From: Kitasatospora sp. GP82
GTDB taxonomy: Bacteria; Actinomycetota; Actinomycetes; Streptomycetales; Streptomycetaceae
NCBI RefSeq assembly: GCF_029892105.1
Contig: NZ_JARZAJ010000007.1
Location: 62,001-126,000 of the forward strand
DNA: 64,000 nt
Direction: 5' to 3'
Every line of letters begins with the position of its first letter. The stretch's first letter is position 1. The notes beneath the pieces were generated by a model. The model saw nothing but the letters and a program-made list of their open reading frames with translations. It searched no databases and was not told the origin of the DNA. This document shows, piece after piece, positions 34,866 through 42,810 of this stretch. The position numbers and the translations under genes are program-made.

Positions 34866-35530
34866 TGACGACTCAGGAGCAGACGCCGCCAACTCCCCAG
34901 GGGGCGCCTCGGATCGAACGCCTCGTCACCTCCGGCACCTTCTCGCTGGACGGCGGGACCTGGCAGGTCGACAACAACGTGTGGATCGTCGGCGACGACA
35001 CCGAGGCCCTGGTCATCGACCCGGCGCACGACGCCGAGGCGGTCGTGGCCGCACTCGGCGGTCGGCGGCTGGTGGCGATCGTCTGCACCCATGCGCACAA
35101 CGACCACATCGCCGCCGCTCCCGCGCTCGCCGACCGTACCGGCGCACCGGTCCTGCTCCACCGCGAGGACCAGGTGCTCTGGAAGCAGACCCACCCCCAC
35201 CGCCCGGTGGACGGCGACCTGACGGACGGCGGGTGGCTGACGGTCGCGGGCGTGGAGCTGACGGTGCTGCACACCCCCGGCCACGCCCCGGGCGCGGTCT
35301 GCCTCTACGCGCCCGAGCTGGGCACGGTCTTCACCGGCGACACCCTGTTCGCGGGCGGTCCGGGGGCCACCGGCCGGTCCTTCTCCGACTTCCCGACCAT
35401 CGTCCGCTCCATCCGCGAGCGGCTGCTGACCCTGCCGGGCGAGACGGTCGTCCGCACCGGTCACGGGGACTCGACGACGATCGGCGCCGAGGCACCGCAT
35501 CTCGACGAGTGGGTCAAGCGCGGCCACTGA
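34865..35530 (+). CDS. Metallo-beta-lactamase-fold hydrolase, probable S-formylmycothiol hydrolase
   Basis: A 221-residue MBL-fold protein with T-H-A-H-N-D-H (metal motif), H-T-P-G-H-A-P-G, F-T-G-D-T-L-F and C-terminal G-H-G-D-S, the set of glyoxalase II-like hydrolases. It is coupled to the mycothiol dehydrogenase gene (TGATG). In actinobacteria this partner is conserved and is thought to release formate and mycothiol from S-formylmycothiol. Substrate is inferred from the neighbour, not from sequence alone. Confidence 0.85.
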   Translation: MTTQEQTPPTPQGAPRIERLVTSGTFSLDGGTWQVDNNVWIVGDDTEALVIDPAHDAEAVVAALGGRRLVAIVCTHAHNDHIAAAPALADRTGAPVLLHREDQVLWKQTHPHRPVDGDLTDGGWLTVAGVELTVLHTPGHAPGAVCLYAPELGTVFTGDTLFAGGPGATGRSFSDFPTIVRSIRERLLTLPGETVVRTGHGDSTTIGAEAPHLDEWVKRGH

Positions 35531-35618
35531 CGGATCTGCCCGATACCCTGGCCCTCCGAGGAGTCCTCCGACGAGTCCGCTCCCCGGAGGGTCAGGTCCG
35601 AGCGTCAAGGAAGCCGCG

Positions 35619-36434
35619 ATGCGTGCCGCACTCTTCGCCACCTGCGTCAACGACGCGGTGTACCCGTCCACCGCGATCGCCACGGTCCGGTTGCTGGAGC
35701 GGCTGGGCGTCGAGGTGGACTTCCCGCCCGGACAGACCTGCTGCGGGCAGCCGCAGTTCAACACCGGCTACCGCCGCGAGACCGAGCCGATGGTGCGCCG
35801 GATGGCACGGGCCTTCGAGGGCTACGAGTACGTCGTCGCCCCGTCCGGTTCGTGCGCGGCCATGGTCCGCGACAACTACCCCCGGATCGGCGCCATGGCG
35901 CAGGCCGAGCGGCGTGGCGGTGAACTCGCCGAGGCGGCAGGATCGTTGGCGCCACGGATGTACGAGCTGACCGAGTTCCTGACGGATGTGCTCGGCGTCG
36001 AGGACGTCGGCGCCTACTTCCCGCACAGCGTGACGTACCATCCCTCCTGCCACGGCCTGCGGCTGCTCGGGCTGGGCGATCGGCCGCTACGGCTGCTGCG
36101 CGCCGTGCAGGGGTTGGAGTTGACGGAGCTGCCGGGTGCAGAGGAGTGCTGCGGGTTCGGCGGCACCTTCGCGGTCAAGAACCCCGCCGTCTCGACCGCG
36201 ATGGGCGACGACAAGGTTCGCAGCGCGCTCGGGACGGGTGCGCGGGTGCTCTGCGGCGGGGACAACTCCTGCCTGATGCACCTCGGCGGCCTGCTGCACC
36301 GGCAGTCCGCGCCCCTGCGGCCGCTGCACATCGCCGAGATCCTCGCCGCCACCCGGGACGAGCCCTGGCAGGGCGAGGCCCGTAGCGAGGCGACCCGGCC
36401 GGATCGGCCCGCTCGACCGGGGAGCGCGGCGTGA
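35619..36434 (+). CDS. lutA: L-lactate oxidation Fe-S protein LutA
   Basis: A 271-residue protein with two CCG domains (DUF224): C-V-N-D followed by T-C-C-G-Q-P-Q-F-N near residue 42, and S-C-H-G-L with E-C-C-G-F-G-G-T-F near residue 178. These cysteine-rich motifs bind iron-sulphur clusters. LutA, LutB and LutC together oxidise L-lactate to pyruvate and feed electrons to menaquinone. AAGGAAGCCGCG precedes ATG 35619. The last 25 residues are a Glu/Arg/Pro-rich tail before a GTGA overlap with lutB. Confidence 0.92.
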   Translation: MRAALFATCVNDAVYPSTAIATVRLLERLGVEVDFPPGQTCCGQPQFNTGYRRETEPMVRRMARAFEGYEYVVAPSGSCAAMVRDNYPRIGAMAQAERRGGELAEAAGSLAPRMYELTEFLTDVLGVEDVGAYFPHSVTYHPSCHGLRLLGLGDRPLRLLRAVQGLELTELPGAEECCGFGGTFAVKNPAVSTAMGDDKVRSALGTGARVLCGGDNSCLMHLGGLLHRQSAPLRPLHIAEILAATRDEPWQGEARSEATRPDRPARPGSAA

Positions 36435-37897
36435 GCGGCACCAGCGGCACCAGCGGCACCAGCGGCACCAGCGGCGGAGCCTTTCTCGGCATGCCGTCCT
36501 TCCCCGAGGCGGCCGCCGTCTCCACGCAGGACCGGCAGCTGCGTGCCAACCTCTCCCACGCCACCCGCACCATCCGCGAGAAGCGCGCCCGCGCGGTCGC
36601 CGAGCTCGCCGACTGGGCCGAACTGCGCGCCGCCGGGAAGGCGATCAAGGACCATACGCTGCGCCATCTCGACCACTATCTCCTCCAGTTGGAGGCGGCC
36701 GTCACGACGGCGGGCGGCACCGTCCACTGGGCTGCCGACGCCGCGGAGGCCAACCGGATCGTCGCGGACCTGGTACTGGCCACCGGCGAACGGGAGGTGG
36801 TCAAGGTCAAGTCGATGGCCACCCAGGAGATCGGGCTCAACGAGGCGCTCGCGGCGGAGGGCATCACCGCCTACGAGACCGATCTGGCCGAGCTGATCGT
36901 CCAGCTGGGCGACGACCGCCCCTCGCACATCCTCGTGCCCGCGATCCACCGGAACCGGCGGGAGATCCGCGAGATCTTCGCCGAGAGGATGGCCGACTGG
37001 GGCCGGCCGGCACCCGAGGGGCTGACCGACTCCCCCGCCCAACTCGCCGAGGCCGCACGGCTCCACCTGCGGGAGAAGTTCCTGCGCGCCAAGGTCGCCG
37101 TCTCCGGTGCCAACTTCATGGTCGCCGAGACCGGCACCCTGGTAGTGGTCGAGTCCGAGGGCAACGGCCGGATGTGCCTCACCCTGCCGCAGACGCTGAT
37201 CTCGGTGGTCGGCATCGAGAAGGTCGTCCCGAGCTGGCGCGACCTGGAGGTCTTCCTCCAGACCCTGCCGCGCTCCTCCACCGCCGAGCGGATGAATCCG
37301 TACACCTCGCTGTGGACCGGTACGAGCGACGGCGACGGCCCCTCGGCCTTCCACCTCGTACTGCTCGACAACGGACGTACCACCGCGCTCGCCGACCAGG
37401 TCGGCCGCCAGGCACTGCGCTGCATCCGCTGTTCCGCCTGCCTCAACGTCTGCCCGGTCTACGAGCGGGCCGGCGGCCACGCCTACGGCTCGGTCTACCC
37501 GGGGCCGATCGGGGCCATCCTGACTCCCCAACTGCGCGGCACCGCGAGCGAGATCGACGCCTCGCTGCCCTATGCCTCCTCGCTGTGCGGCGCCTGCTAC
37601 GAGGTCTGTCCGGTCGCCATCGACATCCCCGAGGTCCTGGTCCACCTGCGCGAGCGGGTCGCCGGGCAGGGCGGGCATCGGCTGGAGCGGGCCGCAGTGA
37701 AGGCCGCCGGGTTCGTCCTGGACCATCCGGGCGTGCTCGCGGCCGGGGAGCGGGCTGCGGCGAAGGCCCGGAGACTGCTGCCCCGGCGACTCCCCGGACC
37801 CGGCGGTGCGTGGACCGACAGCCGCGATCTGCCCGACCTGCCCACCGAGCCGTTCCGTGACTGGTGGCAGAAGAACCGCCCCCAGCAGGACAGTTGA
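36431..37897 (+). CDS. lutB: L-lactate oxidation Fe-S protein LutB
   Basis: A 488-residue protein: N-terminal LUD domain (K-V-K-S-M-A-T-Q-E-I-G-L-N and S-G-A-N-F-M-V-A-E-T-G-T-L) and C-terminal ferredoxin-like cluster motifs C-I-R-C-S-A-C-L-N-V-C-P and C-G-A-C-Y-E-V-C-P. It is the electron-transfer subunit of lactate dehydrogenase LutABC. GTG 36431 overlaps the lutA stop. The first 15 residues are S-G-T repeats coded by a tandem 9-base repeat; the true start of the fold is G-M-P-S-F-P near residue 20, and a later start cannot be excluded. Confidence 0.93.
   Translation: MSGTSGTSGTSGTSGGAFLGMPSFPEAAAVSTQDRQLRANLSHATRTIREKRARAVAELADWAELRAAGKAIKDHTLRHLDHYLLQLEAAVTTAGGTVHWAADAAEANRIVADLVLATGEREVVKVKSMATQEIGLNEALAAEGITAYETDLAELIVQLGDDRPSHILVPAIHRNRREIREIFAERMADWGRPAPEGLTDSPAQLAEAARLHLREKFLRAKVAVSGANFMVAETGTLVVVESEGNGRMCLTLPQTLISVVGIEKVVPSWRDLEVFLQTLPRSSTAERMNPYTSLWTGTSDGDGPSAFHLVLLDNGRTTALADQVGRQALRCIRCSACLNVCPVYERAGGHAYGSVYPGPIGAILTPQLRGTASEIDASLPYASSLCGACYEVCPVAIDIPEVLVHLRERVAGQGGHRLERAAVKAAGFVLDHPGVLAAGERAAAKARRLLPRRLPGPGGAWTDSRDLPDLPTEPFRDWWQKNRPQQDS
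36434..36469. repeat. Tandem 9-bp repeat (AGCGGCACC x4) at the 5' end of lutB
   Basis: Four perfect copies of AGCGGCACC, then a fifth partial copy (AGCGGCGGA), in frame and coding S-G-T units. It lies directly after the GTG start. Copy-number change would stay in frame. Confidence 0.9.
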
Positions 37898-37919
37898 AGA
37901 CCAGAGCACGGGAGGACAG

Positions 37920-38660
37920 TTGACGAGCACCGGCCGCGAGAGAGTGCTGGCCCGTATCCGGGCAGCCATCGGTGAGGCGGGCTCGCCCGGCGAGGAAGCC
38001 CCCGACGGGATCCCCAGGACCTATCTGAGCGCCCATCGGAGCGAGGACCCGGCGGCACTGCTCGACCTGCTGCACGAGAACCTCGTCGACTACCGGGCCG
38101 TCGTCCACCGCACCACCGAGCACGAGCTGCCCGCCACCGTCGCCCGCCTGCTGGCCGAGCACGGCTCGCGTACCGTCGCCGTACCGGCCGATCTGCCGCC
38201 CGGCTGGCTCGCGCTCGCCGTGGCGGGGGCGGCGGTGCAGGCCGTGGTGGACGACGGCGCGCTCACCGCAGCCCAGCTGGACTCGGTGGACAGTGTCCTG
38301 ACCGGGTGCGCACTGGCCGTGGCCGAGACGGGAACCATCGTCCTGGACGCCGGGGCGGCGCAGGGCAGGCGACTGCTCACCCTCGTACCCGACCACCACA
38401 TCTGCGTGATCCGGGCCCCCGGACAGATCGTCGCCTCGCTCCCCCGGGCACTCCCCCTGCTCGACCCCGTCCGCCCGCAGACCTGGATCTCCGGGCCCTC
38501 CGCCACCAGCGACATCGAACTCGACCGGGTCGAGGGCGTCCACGGGCCGCGCACCCTCGAGGTCGTCCTGGTGACCGGCAGCCGAGGGCGGCCCGGCCCC
38601 AGCGGCGCAACCCGGCTCAGCCCAGGGCGGCGCGGCCGAGGGCCGCACGGCCCGGAGTGA
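37920..38660 (+). CDS. lutC: L-lactate oxidation protein LutC (LUD domain)
   Basis: A 246-residue LUD-domain protein (A-V-A-E-T-G-T-I-V-L-D-A-G; H-H-I-C-V-I; S-G-P-S-A-T-S-D-I-E-L). It is the third component of LutABC. The start is taken as TTG 37920 because GGAGG lies just upstream and the frame in front has no other start after the lutB stop. A TTG start is unusual for this window. The final 20 residues (Arg/Gly/Pro-rich) run into the relic of a LuxR-type gene on the opposite strand, so the original C-terminus may have been altered. Confidence 0.88.
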   Translation: MTSTGRERVLARIRAAIGEAGSPGEEAPDGIPRTYLSAHRSEDPAALLDLLHENLVDYRAVVHRTTEHELPATVARLLAEHGSRTVAVPADLPPGWLALAVAGAAVQAVVDDGALTAAQLDSVDSVLTGCALAVAETGTIVLDAGAAQGRRLLTLVPDHHICVIRAPGQIVASLPRALPLLDPVRPQTWISGPSATSDIELDRVEGVHGPRTLEVVLVTGSRGRPGPSGATRLSPGRRGRGPHGPE

Positions 38661-38755
38661 TCAGACCGCTCTCGTAGGCCAGCACCACGGCCTGTGCCCG
38701 GCTGGCCAGGTTGAGTTTGGACATCACCCGGTTGAGATGGGTCTTCACGGTCGGG
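38617..38755 (-). pseudogene. C-terminal remnant of a NarL/LuxR-type response regulator
   Basis: The minus-strand peptide T-V-K-T-H-L-N-R-V-M-S-K-L followed by L-A-S-R-A-Q-A-V-V-L-A-Y-E-S-G-L is the recognition helix and last helix of a LuxR-type HTH. Upstream coding is unrelated, so only about 40 codons of the regulator survive. It overlaps the end of lutC tail to tail. Its receiver domain and sensor kinase partner are missing. Confidence 0.7.
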
Positions 38756-38914
38756 CCGGGGCGCCGCGTCGTCAACGCTGGGGGGATCCCGCCGCCGGGC
38801 GCAGCGCGGAGCTCTGCACCCGGGCTGACGTGCTGTCGTCCGGGTCCGTCCGGACGGCTCTCGCAACCCGGGCTCCTGCGGACCCGGCTCAAGGACCTCT
38901 CGTCGCGGTTCGCT

Positions 38915-38925
38915 ACTTGCCAAGT
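38915..38925. promoter_or_regulatory. Small palindrome upstream of the membrane-protein/regulator pair
   Basis: ACTTG-C-CAAGT is a perfect 5-1-5 palindrome 57 bases before the GTG start, in an AT-richer patch followed by TTGGAAAGTG. It could be the operator of the winged-helix regulator encoded two genes on. Confidence 0.35.
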
Positions 38926-38981
38926 TGGAAAGTGAGGGCCATTCTGGAAAGGGTGGTCTCGGGCGGGGACGAGGGAGAATC

Positions 38982-39401
38982 GTGCACGAATTCACCGACA
39001 CCGTAGGGCCGTTGGGCCTGGCGGCCGGGCTGGAGCGGGCGGCCAGGACGCGGAGCGGCTGGTACGCGCGCTATCTGTGGGCGTTCGCCGCCTGGCAGCT
39101 GGTACTCGTCCCGGTGGCCGTGCTGTGGCACGGCTTCGCTGCGGCGATGGTCTACGGGCCGGGCAATGCGATCCTGGTGACCGGGCTGAGCGTGTACGCC
39201 GGGCGGCAGCGCGTGGTGCGCCGCGGATTCGGCGTCAGGCACGGGGTGATCGTGGGGTCCTGGGCCGTCGTCTACGTCCTCGCGATCACGCTGGGAACCA
39301 CGGTGTTCGCGGACAGTCCGGTCTTCGCCGCGGTGGCCGCTTCGGTCTGTGCCCTGCCGCCCGCCGTGGGCGCCCTGCTTGAGCTGCGGCGCTCGTCGTG
39401 A
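38982..39401 (+). CDS. Four-helix membrane protein, unknown function
   Basis: A 139-residue protein with four likely membrane helices at about residues 30-48, 52-67, 82-103 and 106-128, joined by short Arg-rich loops (R-Q-R-V-V-R-R-G-F-G-V-R-H-G). GTG 38982 has GAGGGAG eight bases ahead. Its stop overlaps the GTG of the next gene, a winged-helix regulator, so the two are translated together. Similar two-gene units, a small integral membrane protein with an HTH_34 regulator, are common in Streptomyces without known role. Confidence 0.75.
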   Translation: MHEFTDTVGPLGLAAGLERAARTRSGWYARYLWAFAAWQLVLVPVAVLWHGFAAAMVYGPGNAILVTGLSVYAGRQRVVRRGFGVRHGVIVGSWAVVYVLAITLGTTVFADSPVFAAVAASVCALPPAVGALLELRRSS

Positions 39402-39727
39402 CGGGTGGACAGGCTGTCGGCAGGCCGCCGGGCAGCCACCCCCGGCACGGCCTCGCGCCCCTGCTCAACGCACCGGTACGGCTGTCCGTGGTGGCGGCCC
39501 TCGCCCCGCTGGACAAAGCCGAGTTCGGCTTCGTACGCGACCTGGTCGAGGTCTCCGACTCGGTCCTGTCCAAGCAGGTGTCGGCTCTGGAGGAGGCGGG
39601 CTGGGTGGCCGTCCACAAGGGCCGGGTCGGCCGGCGCCCACGGACCTGGCTCTCGCTCACCGCCGAGGGGCGAACCGTCTACCAGCGGCACCTGACGGCA
39701 CTGAGAGCCATCGCCTCGGGTCAGTAA
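39398..39727 (+). CDS. Winged-helix transcriptional regulator (HTH_34/MarR-like)
   Basis: A 109-residue regulator consisting of one winged helix: L-N-A-P-V-R-L-S-V-V-A-A-L at the start, recognition helix V-S-D-S-V-L-S-K-Q-V-S-A-L-E-E-A-G-W-V, wing G-R-V-G-R-R-P-R-T-W-L-S-L-T-A-E-G. This is the HTH_34 type (transcriptional regulators with a DNA-binding core only). It overlaps the membrane-protein gene by four bases. A dispersed repeat (copy A) begins on the last base of its stop codon. Confidence 0.85.
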   Translation: MTGGQAVGRPPGSHPRHGLAPLLNAPVRLSVVAALAPLDKAEFGFVRDLVEVSDSVLSKQVSALEEAGWVAVHKGRVGRRPRTWLSLTAEGRTVYQRHLTALRAIASGQ

Positions 39728-39791
39728 GAGGCTCGGCCAGTAGGCACGCACCAAAGTCGGCCGCACTGTCCAGGGGTGCGAGGCTCCGGGA
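39727..39791. repeat. Dispersed repeat, copy A
   Basis: A 65-base segment beginning AGAGGCTCGGCCAGTAGGCA and ending TGCGAGGCTCCGGGA. It is about 85% identical to 46597-46660 (nine mismatches and one gap by eye). It joins the stop of the winged-helix gene to the remnant of an oxidoreductase gene. Confidence 0.75.
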
Positions 39792-39959
39792 CGCCCCGTG
39801 GTTCGTGCCCCGCGCGGCCGATCTGGCCACGCGGGTCCGCGAGTTGGTGCCCGGCGGCGTGGACGCCGTGCTGGACGCCGCCGTGCTCGGCGTCACCGCC
39901 CTCTGCGCCGCACGGAACCGGGGCACGTTCGTCTCCGTCGTCGCCGGGGGCGCGCCGGT
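39784..39959 (+). pseudogene. Remnant of a zinc-type NADP-dependent quinone oxidoreductase
   Basis: This frame encodes D-A-P-W-F-V-P-R-A-A-D-L-A-T-R-V-R-E-L-V, then G-V-D-A-V-L-D-A-A-V-L-G and G-T-F-V-S-V-V-A-G-G-A-P, matching the nucleotide-binding half of zinc-type quinone oxidoreductases. The N-terminal catalytic domain and the C-terminal end are missing. The left break is at repeat copy A, and the right break is at the stop codon of the converging epimerase gene. Confidence 0.65.
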
Positions 39960-40924
39960 CACACGGCGGCGAGCAGCCGCTGCTCGTCCGCAGGGGAGAG
40001 CCCGTGCCGGATCGGCGGTTCGCCGCGTTCGCGGTCCCAGGCCAGTACGTCGGCTGCGGTCACCGCCAGCGGGGTGGCCGGCATACCGGCGGCGTAGGCG
40101 CGGGCCGCACTGCGCTGGAGCGTCGTCCACATCGGTTCGGGCCTGACCAGCGGGAACAGGGGCGGCACCCAGTCGGCCGGTACCGGCACGATCTCCACCT
40201 CGCTGCCCGCCACCTGCGCGCAGGTGGTGATCAGCCCGGCCAGCGTGGTCGGTTCGGCCGGGCCGACGGCCTGGAAGGCGCCGGGCCGGTCGTCCAGCAG
40301 CAGCCGTACCACCAGGTGCGCCAGGTCTCGCGAGTCGATCACCTGGGTCGGCTGCTCCGGGCGGCCGGGCAGCGCGATCCGGCCGCCCCGCGCGGCTCGG
40401 CGCACCCAGTAGGTGAAGGTGTCCGACGGATCGTGCGGCCCTGCGACCTTCCCCGGCCGCACGATTGTCGCCCGCGGGCCGTACCGGGCCAGTACGTCGT
40501 CCTCGCAGGCCACCTTGGCCGGCCCGTAGGTGTCCTCGTCCAGTTCCTCGTGGCTGAACACGTCACGCACCGGCTGCCGGCGCGGCGCACCCTCGTCCGA
40601 GCCCGGCGCCACCCCCGTCCGGGAGTACACCGCGTGGCTGGAGATGAACAGGTACCGGCCGACACTGTCGCCGAGCACCTCCATCGCCTGCCCGACGTGG
40701 CGCGGCACATAGCCGCTGACGTCCACCACCGCGTCCCAACTTCCCCCGCGCAACGCCGTGTAGTCCCCGGCGTCCCGGTCGCCGATGCGCCGGGGCACGC
40801 CGGGGAAAAGCTCCGTGCCGGTCCTTCCCCGGCCGAAGAGCGTCACCTCCGAGCCCGCTGCCAAGGCGTCGGCCACGATCGCGCGGCCGACGAACGATGT
40901 CCCACCGAGTACGAGAATCCGCAT
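39959..40924 (-). CDS. NAD-dependent epimerase/dehydratase-family protein
   Basis: A 321-residue extended SDR: M-R-I-L-V-L-G-G-T-S-F-V-G-R at the N-terminus (G-x-x-G-x-x-G), F-I-S-S-H-A-V-Y for the Ser strand, and Y-G-P-A-K as Tyr-x-x-x-Lys. The C-terminal part binds an unknown sugar-nucleotide or reduced substrate. ATG 40924 is the natural start; the very long open frame upstream is a shadow of the ABC permease genes. The gap to the permease gene is 86 bases in the same direction, so co-transcription is possible but not evident. Confidence 0.83.
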   Translation of the reverse strand: MRILVLGGTSFVGRAIVADALAAGSEVTLFGRGRTGTELFPGVPRRIGDRDAGDYTALRGGSWDAVVDVSGYVPRHVGQAMEVLGDSVGRYLFISSHAVYSRTGVAPGSDEGAPRRQPVRDVFSHEELDEDTYGPAKVACEDDVLARYGPRATIVRPGKVAGPHDPSDTFTYWVRRAARGGRIALPGRPEQPTQVIDSRDLAHLVVRLLLDDRPGAFQAVGPAEPTTLAGLITTCAQVAGSEVEIVPVPADWVPPLFPLVRPEPMWTTLQRSAARAYAAGMPATPLAVTAADVLAWDRERGEPPIRHGLSPADEQRLLAAV

Positions 40925-41010
40925 AGCGCCCAACCCTATCGACACCCTCGACGGCAGCTGCCCGACGGACAGTCGGCGTCGGCACGGCGGCGCACCCGCC
41001 GGGGCAACGG

Positions 41011-41922
41011 CTATCCCTTGATCGCTCCCTCCTCCACCCCTCGGAAGAAGAAGCGTTGGAGTGCCGCGAAGACGAGGACGATCGGCAGGAAGGCGATCAT
41101 CGTTCCCGCCGCGATCAGTCGGGGGTTGGCGCTGAAGGTCCCGTTGAGGTACTGGATGCCGACGGTGAGGGTGTACTTGTCGGGGTCGGTGAGGACGATG
41201 AGGGGCCAGAGGAAGTCGTCCCACGCCCCGATGAAGGCGAAGATGACGATGACGCTCAGCATGCCCCGCACATTGGGCAGTCCGATGTGGAGCAGCCGCT
41301 GCCGGACGGTCGCGCCGTCGACGATCGCGGCGTCGTCCAGCTCGCCGGGTACGGCGCGGAAGGCGGTGCGCATCAGCAGGACGTTGAGCATGCCGATCGC
41401 TCCGGGCAGGGCGACGCCGAGCAGGGTGTCGGCGAGGCCGAGGCTTCGGATCGTCACGTACTGGGACACGATGGTGACTTCGCCCGGCAGGACAAGGGTG
41501 GCCAGGAACAGTCCGAGGACGAGACGCGCGCCGCGGAACCGCAGCCGTGCCAGGGCGAAACCGGCCAGCGTGGCGCCGACGACGTTGCCGCCGACCGTGA
41601 TTACGGCCACGACAAGGGAGTTGGCCGCATACGTCCACACTGGGACGGTCCTGGCGACCTCGGCGTAGTTGCCGAGTGTGGGTTGGTGGGGCAGGAAGCT
41701 CGGACTGCGGGTGAAGATGTCCTCGCCGGGGCCCTTGAGGGAGGTGGAGAGCTCCCAGAGGAAGGGGCCGACGGTCAGCAGCAGGACCAGGAGCAGGAGC
41801 ACGTAGCGCACCGCTTTCTCGGCGGGCGAGGTGGAGTTGAAACCCCGGGTCGGGCTGAAACCCCGGGTCGGGCTGATTCCGCGGGTCGGGTCGGGTTTGA
41901 GTCCGTGCGTACGTCCGGCCAT
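41011..41922 (-). CDS. Carbohydrate ABC transporter permease (MalG-type)
   Basis: A 303-residue membrane protein with six helices and the EAA loop E-L-D-D-A-A-I-V-D-G-A (residues about 200-210) followed by L-P-N-V-R. It is the second CUT1 permease. The N-terminal 33 residues contain three P-T-R-G-(I/F)-(S/N) repeats coded by an 18-base tandem repeat. It begins 4 bases after the stop of the first permease. A CUT1 ATPase gene (MsiK type) is not present; Streptomyces usually shares MsiK among such systems. Confidence 0.92.
   Translation of the reverse strand: MAGRTHGLKPDPTRGISPTRGFSPTRGFNSTSPAEKAVRYVLLLLVLLLTVGPFLWELSTSLKGPGEDIFTRSPSFLPHQPTLGNYAEVARTVPVWTYAANSLVVAVITVGGNVVGATLAGFALARLRFRGARLVLGLFLATLVLPGEVTIVSQYVTIRSLGLADTLLGVALPGAIGMLNVLLMRTAFRAVPGELDDAAIVDGATVRQRLLHIGLPNVRGMLSVIVIFAFIGAWDDFLWPLIVLTDPDKYTLTVGIQYLNGTFSANPRLIAAGTMIAFLPIVLVFAALQRFFFRGVEEGAIKG
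41839..41892. repeat. Three 18-bp tandem repeats in the MalG-type permease gene
   Basis: GAAACCCCGGGTCGGGCT occurs at 41839-41856 and identically at 41857-41874. A diverged third unit follows at 41875-41892. They encode P-T-R-G-F-S, P-T-R-G-F-N-like units before the first membrane helix. Confidence 0.85.
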
Positions 41923-41925
41923 CGG

Positions 41926-42798
41926 TCAGGCCGCCTTCCGGTCGAGGCGAAGCAGCAGGAGCAGCGGGCCGACGGTGACGACGAACAGCAGCAGGCTGAG
42001 CGCGGAGGCGTAGCCGAGGTGCCCGGTGAAGCCTCGGCTGTACATCTGGATGAGCATCACCACCGACATGTCGCGGCCGCCCGGTCCGCCGGTGCCGTCG
42101 GAGAGGATGTACAGCTCGGAGAAGACCCGTAGCGCGGAGACCGAGATCAGTACCGAGACCAGCAGCATGGTGTTGCGCACGCCGGGGAGGGTGACGTGCA
42201 GGAAGCGGCGGAAGCTGCCGGCGCCGTCCACGGCTGCTGCCTCGTGGAGTTCTCGGCCGACGTTCCCGAGGGCCGAGAGGTAGATGACCATGTAGTAGCC
42301 GAGGCCCTTCCAGACCGTGAGGCCGATCGCGCTGAGCAGCAGCAGCCAGCGGTCGGTGAGGAAGGGCAGCGGACCACTGAGCAGGGCGAACCGCTGGGCA
42401 AGGCCGTTGACCAGGCCGCGGTCGTCGAGGACCCAGCCCCAGATCAGCGCCACGACCACGGCCGAGGCGACGACGGGGGTGTAGAAGGCGGTGCGGAAGA
42501 AGGTGATACCGGGCAGGCGCTTCTGCACGAGCAGGGCCATCAGCAGGGGCAGCAGGGTGAGCAGGGGCAGGCAGACCAGCATGTAGATCACGCTGTTGAG
42601 CAGGGCTTCCGCCAACTGCCCGTCGTTCAGGGCGCGGTGGAAGTTCTCCAGGCCGACGAACCGTCCGCCGCCCAGTGGCCGGGCGTTGGTGAAGGAGAGG
42701 ATCACCGTGTTGACGGAGGGCCACACGGTGAAGACGAGCAGCCAGACGAGCGCGGGGGCGATCAGCAGCCACGGGGCGAACCAGCGTCGATGGGTCAT
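41926..42798 (-). CDS. Carbohydrate ABC transporter permease (MalF-type)
   Basis: A 290-residue permease with six membrane helices: W-L-L-I-A-P-A-L-V-W-L-L-V-F near the N-terminus, and the EAA motif E-L-H-E-A-A-A-V-D-G-A with L-P-G-V-R in the second half. It is the first CUT1 permease. It lies 12 bases after the binding-protein stop and 3 bases before the second permease. With the binding protein it imports an oligosaccharide, most likely mannose-containing, since all neighbours act on mannans or N-glycans. Confidence 0.93.
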   Translation of the reverse strand: MTHRRWFAPWLLIAPALVWLLVFTVWPSVNTVILSFTNARPLGGGRFVGLENFHRALNDGQLAEALLNSVIYMLVCLPLLTLLPLLMALLVQKRLPGITFFRTAFYTPVVASAVVVALIWGWVLDDRGLVNGLAQRFALLSGPLPFLTDRWLLLLSAIGLTVWKGLGYYMVIYLSALGNVGRELHEAAAVDGAGSFRRFLHVTLPGVRNTMLLVSVLISVSALRVFSELYILSDGTGGPGGRDMSVVMLIQMYSRGFTGHLGYASALSLLLFVVTVGPLLLLLRLDRKAA

Positions 42799-42810
42799 GG
42801 TGGCGCGTCG

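Noticed and set aside
33780..35530. Mycothiol dehydrogenase plus MBL hydrolase as a new system
   Set aside because: This pair is the established mycothiol-dependent formaldehyde oxidation unit of actinobacteria, so it is annotated but not reported as novel.
36434..36478. AGCGGCACC repeats considered as a CRISPR or mobile repeat
   Set aside because: The units are contiguous 9-mers without spacers and are in frame within lutB; they are a coding microsatellite.
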